Assembly: GCA_021775425.1 (NCBI GenBank)
Contig: JAJFHX010000021.1
Coordinates: 1-64,000 of the forward strand
Length of the DNA stretch: 64,000 nucleotides
Direction: 5' to 3'
Origin: Hyphomicrobiales bacterium
GTDB lineage: Bacteria > Pseudomonadota > Alphaproteobacteria > Rhizobiales > HXMU1428-3
A program made the position numbers and the translations under genes. The notes beneath the pieces are model-generated. The model was given only the letters and a program-made list of their open reading frames with translations. It was not told the origin of the DNA and made no database searches. Below are positions 62,012 to 64,000 of this stretch, one piece after another; the first letter of the stretch is position 1, and the number at the start of each line of letters is the position of its first letter.

Positions 62012-62468
62012 CTCGCTACCCTTGAATTGATCACTGACGCGAGAAAAACAGAACGCGTCCTAAAATCCGACAGTACTTAAAGCCACAACAACTCCCACTC
62101 AAAATACTGATCAAGGTGACGACAAAACAAACACCCGGCTTGAAATCAAAGCTCTGGTAGTCTGCATTTAAAAATTCATGAAAACCGTCAACACAGGAAG
62201 GCAAATCCACAAATAGAACGAATACAGCTACCGCGGTAAACTCACCGCAAAATGCATCACTTTAATTGAATAAGTGATTCACCCCTATGGTGCATCCCCC
62301 AAAACAAGAAAAACTGTTTGAAACAGCAAAAAGGTGGTAATATAGCACCTGTTTCCTGCAAATAAATTCCGAAGAAATCGTAAATCTGAAAAACAATCAT
62401 GATTTCATCTCATTATCAGCAGAGGATAAAATTTTCTCATATAGATTTGAGAGAGAGGAAACCCGAAA
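62012..62468. other. 457-bp divergent promoter region rich in inverted repeats
   Basis: Inverted repeats include TACCGCGGTA (62229-62238), ATCACTT/AAGTGAT (62256-62278) and CTGTTT-G-AAACAG (62314-62326). A further AGGTG-N9-CACCT occurs near 62332. A GAGAGAGGAAAC ribosome site precedes the gene at 62469. No coding sequence is recognised. Confidence 0.55.
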
Positions 62469-62966
62469 ATGACTGTTAAATCACCCTATTCGAAACAATT
62501 AAAACCGGTTCTCATTTGCGCAGTTCTGCTTCTCTCCCCGGCCATGCCTATGGTGGCCATGGCAGAAGAAACCAGCCGTTACACCATGATAGAAACGGAT
62601 GACGGCATCATTCGCCTTGATAAGCAAACTGGCGCAATGTCAAACTGCAAAAAATCATTTGAAAGCTGGGCATGCGAACCCATGCGAGAAATGACGCAGG
62701 AGCAGAAAAACTCATCGCCTGCTGATGAAAATGAGCAGATTGCAGCCCTGAAGCTGGAAAACTTAAAATTAAAGCAACGCCTTGCTGACCTTGAGCAATT
62801 GAAACAATCTCCGGATGATCTGGAGCATGACAAAAAGTTCAAACTACCCTCAGATGAAGAAGTTGATGAAGCCATCACCTATATGGAAAAAATGATCCGC
62901 AAATTTGGCGGTGCTATGAAACGCCTGCGCGAAGAGCGCTACAAAGGACCCGAAACTGAATTGTAA
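62469..62966 (+). CDS. small exported protein with coiled-coil region
   Basis: A 165-residue protein with a signal peptide (residues 12-32, ending AMAEE). The mature N-terminal 40 residues have two cysteines (GAMSNCKKSFESWACEPM) likely to form a disulfide; residues 88-115 form a charged coiled coil (NEQIAALKLENLKLKQRLAD); the end is basic/acidic and helical (EEVDEAITYMEKMIRKFGGA). The family is not recognised by name, though this short-exported plan is common in Hyphomicrobiales. It is divergent from the PodJ-like gene. Role unknown. Confidence 0.75.
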   Translation: MTVKSPYSKQLKPVLICAVLLLSPAMPMVAMAEETSRYTMIETDDGIIRLDKQTGAMSNCKKSFESWACEPMREMTQEQKNSSPADENEQIAALKLENLKLKQRLADLEQLKQSPDDLEHDKKFKLPSDEEVDEAITYMEKMIRKFGGAMKRLREERYKGPETEL

Positions 62967-62992
62967 GGTTCCGGTCTTTAAGTTTTTCAATA

Positions 62993-64000
62993 TCAACCTG
63001 ACGAGTTCGTCCGGCGAGGCATGGCGAGGCGCAACATCCTGTCATAAACAGCCTCGCCGCCTGGCGTTCTTATCTCTGTCAACATTTCAAGATCAGCACC
63101 AGTTGGTTTTGGGCCAATCAACGCGCCAATAATGCCCACCAGAAATGAACACAAAACAGCGCCGCATCCCAACTGAACCAGATCCAATCCATAAGGCGCT
63201 GTTTCAGCCCCCAAATTCGTTACAAACAGCCCACCAGCCGAAAGCACGACACCAGTTAACAATGAGAAAAACAGCCCCGTTTTATTCATCCTCCGCCACC
63301 AGATACTCAGCAAGAGGCTGGGAAACAAAGCCGCAGCTGAAACAATTAAACCCGCAAAAAACAATTGAAACGGATCAAAATCAAACTGATAAACCAGCCA
63401 CGCCGCCAAGCCGGCAAAAATAAACACCACGATCCTTGTCCAGATCATAACAGCCTGCCCACCAACATCGGCTTCTATTTCAGATTTACGAATATTCAGA
63501 TCAAAGGCAAATAATTTTCCAAACGTCATCACCCTCGCACAAAAACTCGCTAATGCCGCCGCCATGATCGTTGCAAAACAAAGCGATTGCATGGTCCCGT
63601 TCAGACCGGCCATAAAGGGAAAGCTGACAAAGGCCCCATCTCTTGAAAGCAGAATTTCCTCAGCTAAAATTTCTCCGTCCCCGTTTAAATCACTCACCTG
63701 AAAAAAACCGGCACCATCAAGAACACTGATCCACTCAGGTAAATTCGAAAGAACAATCTTCATCTCAGGATTAAAAATCATATAGCGCAGAAATATGCCA
63801 TAAGCCGGCAAGGTCAGAATAAGAAGGCCAATGAGCGCCGCGCCCCAGGCATAACTTTTTCGAGCCTGAAACACACCAGAGGTAACCCCCGCACGCATCA
63901 CAAGCGCCGGCATGCTGGCAATACCCAGCGCAATAATCACCATTAAAGAAAACTTTGAAGCGGCGCCAAGCCCTGCTTCGCCAGTTAAAAACGGTAGTTT
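62993..64000 (-). CDS. sodium:solute symporter (3' part, cut by window edge)
   Basis: The C-terminal 335 residues of an SSS-family symporter; the frame stays open to base 64000. Internal features: RAGVTSGVFQARKSYAWGAA, a soluble insert with SDLNGDGEILAEEILLSRD that resembles a calcium-binding EF-hand-like loop, and several membrane helices (for example IVVFIFAGLAAWLVYQF). This matches the VC_2705/ActP-like subfamily that imports small monocarboxylates such as acetate. The tail is charged (GGEAVYDRMLRLAMPRRTN). Its position at the edge hides the N-terminus and neighbours. Confidence 0.85.
   Translation of the reverse strand, partial: KLPFLTGEAGLGAASKFSLMVIIALGIASMPALVMRAGVTSGVFQARKSYAWGAALIGLLILTLPAYGIFLRYMIFNPEMKIVLSNLPEWISVLDGAGFFQVSDLNGDGEILAEEILLSRDGAFVSFPFMAGLNGTMQSLCFATIMAAALASFCARVMTFGKLFAFDLNIRKSEIEADVGGQAVMIWTRIVVFIFAGLAAWLVYQFDFDPFQLFFAGLIVSAAALFPSLLLSIWWRRMNKTGLFFSLLTGVVLSAGGLFVTNLGAETAPYGLDLVQLGCGAVLCSFLVGIIGALIGPKPTGADLEMLTEIRTPGGEAVYDRMLRLAMPRRTNSSG

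Overview
This window is a chromosomal segment of an alphaproteobacterium, most likely a marine or aquatic heterotroph in or near Hyphomicrobiales/Rhodobacterales. The evidence is the family make-up: a beta-hydroxyaspartate cycle locus with its IclR regulator, a Sox cluster, a TRAP transporter, a perfect FNR/FnrL-type box, an alphaproteobacterial SOS box (GAAC-N7-GAAC), an Irr-like palindrome at bacterioferritin, and a PodJ-like Sel1 protein. Genus cannot be decided from the sequence alone. Base composition looks moderate by eye; one gene (36536-37381) is clearly AT-richer. I saw no rRNA, tRNA, CRISPR array, IS element or prophage.

Region 1 (1-15 kb) is a C2/C4 hydroxy-acid catabolic island. 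bhcB (cut by the left edge) and bhcA run left, with bhcR divergent. Next come a GntR/FCD regulator coupled to a large FAD/Fe-S 2-hydroxyacid dehydrogenase, a complete TRAP transporter (P, Q, M), an atypical crotonase, a class III CoA-transferase, a GlcG-like protein, D-tartrate dehydratase and glycerate 2-kinase. Together they could import hydroxy acids, oxidise glycolate-like substrates to glyoxylate, and feed glyoxylate and tartrate carbon to oxaloacetate and glycerate. The crotonase/CoA-transferase pair has no assigned substrate.

Region 2 (15-24 kb) holds a secreted DUF302 protein behind an FNR-type box, a TetR/enoyl-CoA hydratase divergent pair, a periplasmic DsrE-like protein, two cell-wall enzymes (MltB-like transglycosylase and GH3 glucosaminidase) and pyruvate carboxylase. 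Region 3 (24-29.5 kb) is soxXYZ-soxAB plus a persulfide-dioxygenase-like metallo-beta-lactamase; soxCD is absent here. A short hairpin repeat with covarying stem bases lies in multiple copies directly before both the pyruvate carboxylase and soxA genes, 23 nt from each start codon. It is the most novel-looking signal in the window.

Region 4 (29.5-45 kb) is mixed: a patatin lipoprotein, a TetR/NTF2 pair with two visible operators, MscS, a RhlE-type helicase, a HIT protein, an AT-rich abortive-infection-like gene, bacterioferritin and its ferredoxin, a DUF2130 nuclease-like gene under an SOS box, a GAF-GGDEF-EAL protein, a methyltransferase and acetyl-CoA synthetase. Region 5 (45-52.5 kb) is translational: rpmI-rplT, pheST, and infC on the opposite strand with a probable AUC start codon, with an HI0933-type flavoprotein in between. 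Region 6 (52.5-64 kb) has a glycosyltransferase, two uncharacterised proteins, an SdhAF4-like protein, HtpX, a TauE/SafE-TIGR02186 pair, a 1020-residue Sel1/peptidoglycan-binding protein, a small secreted protein and the 3' part of a sodium:solute symporter gene.
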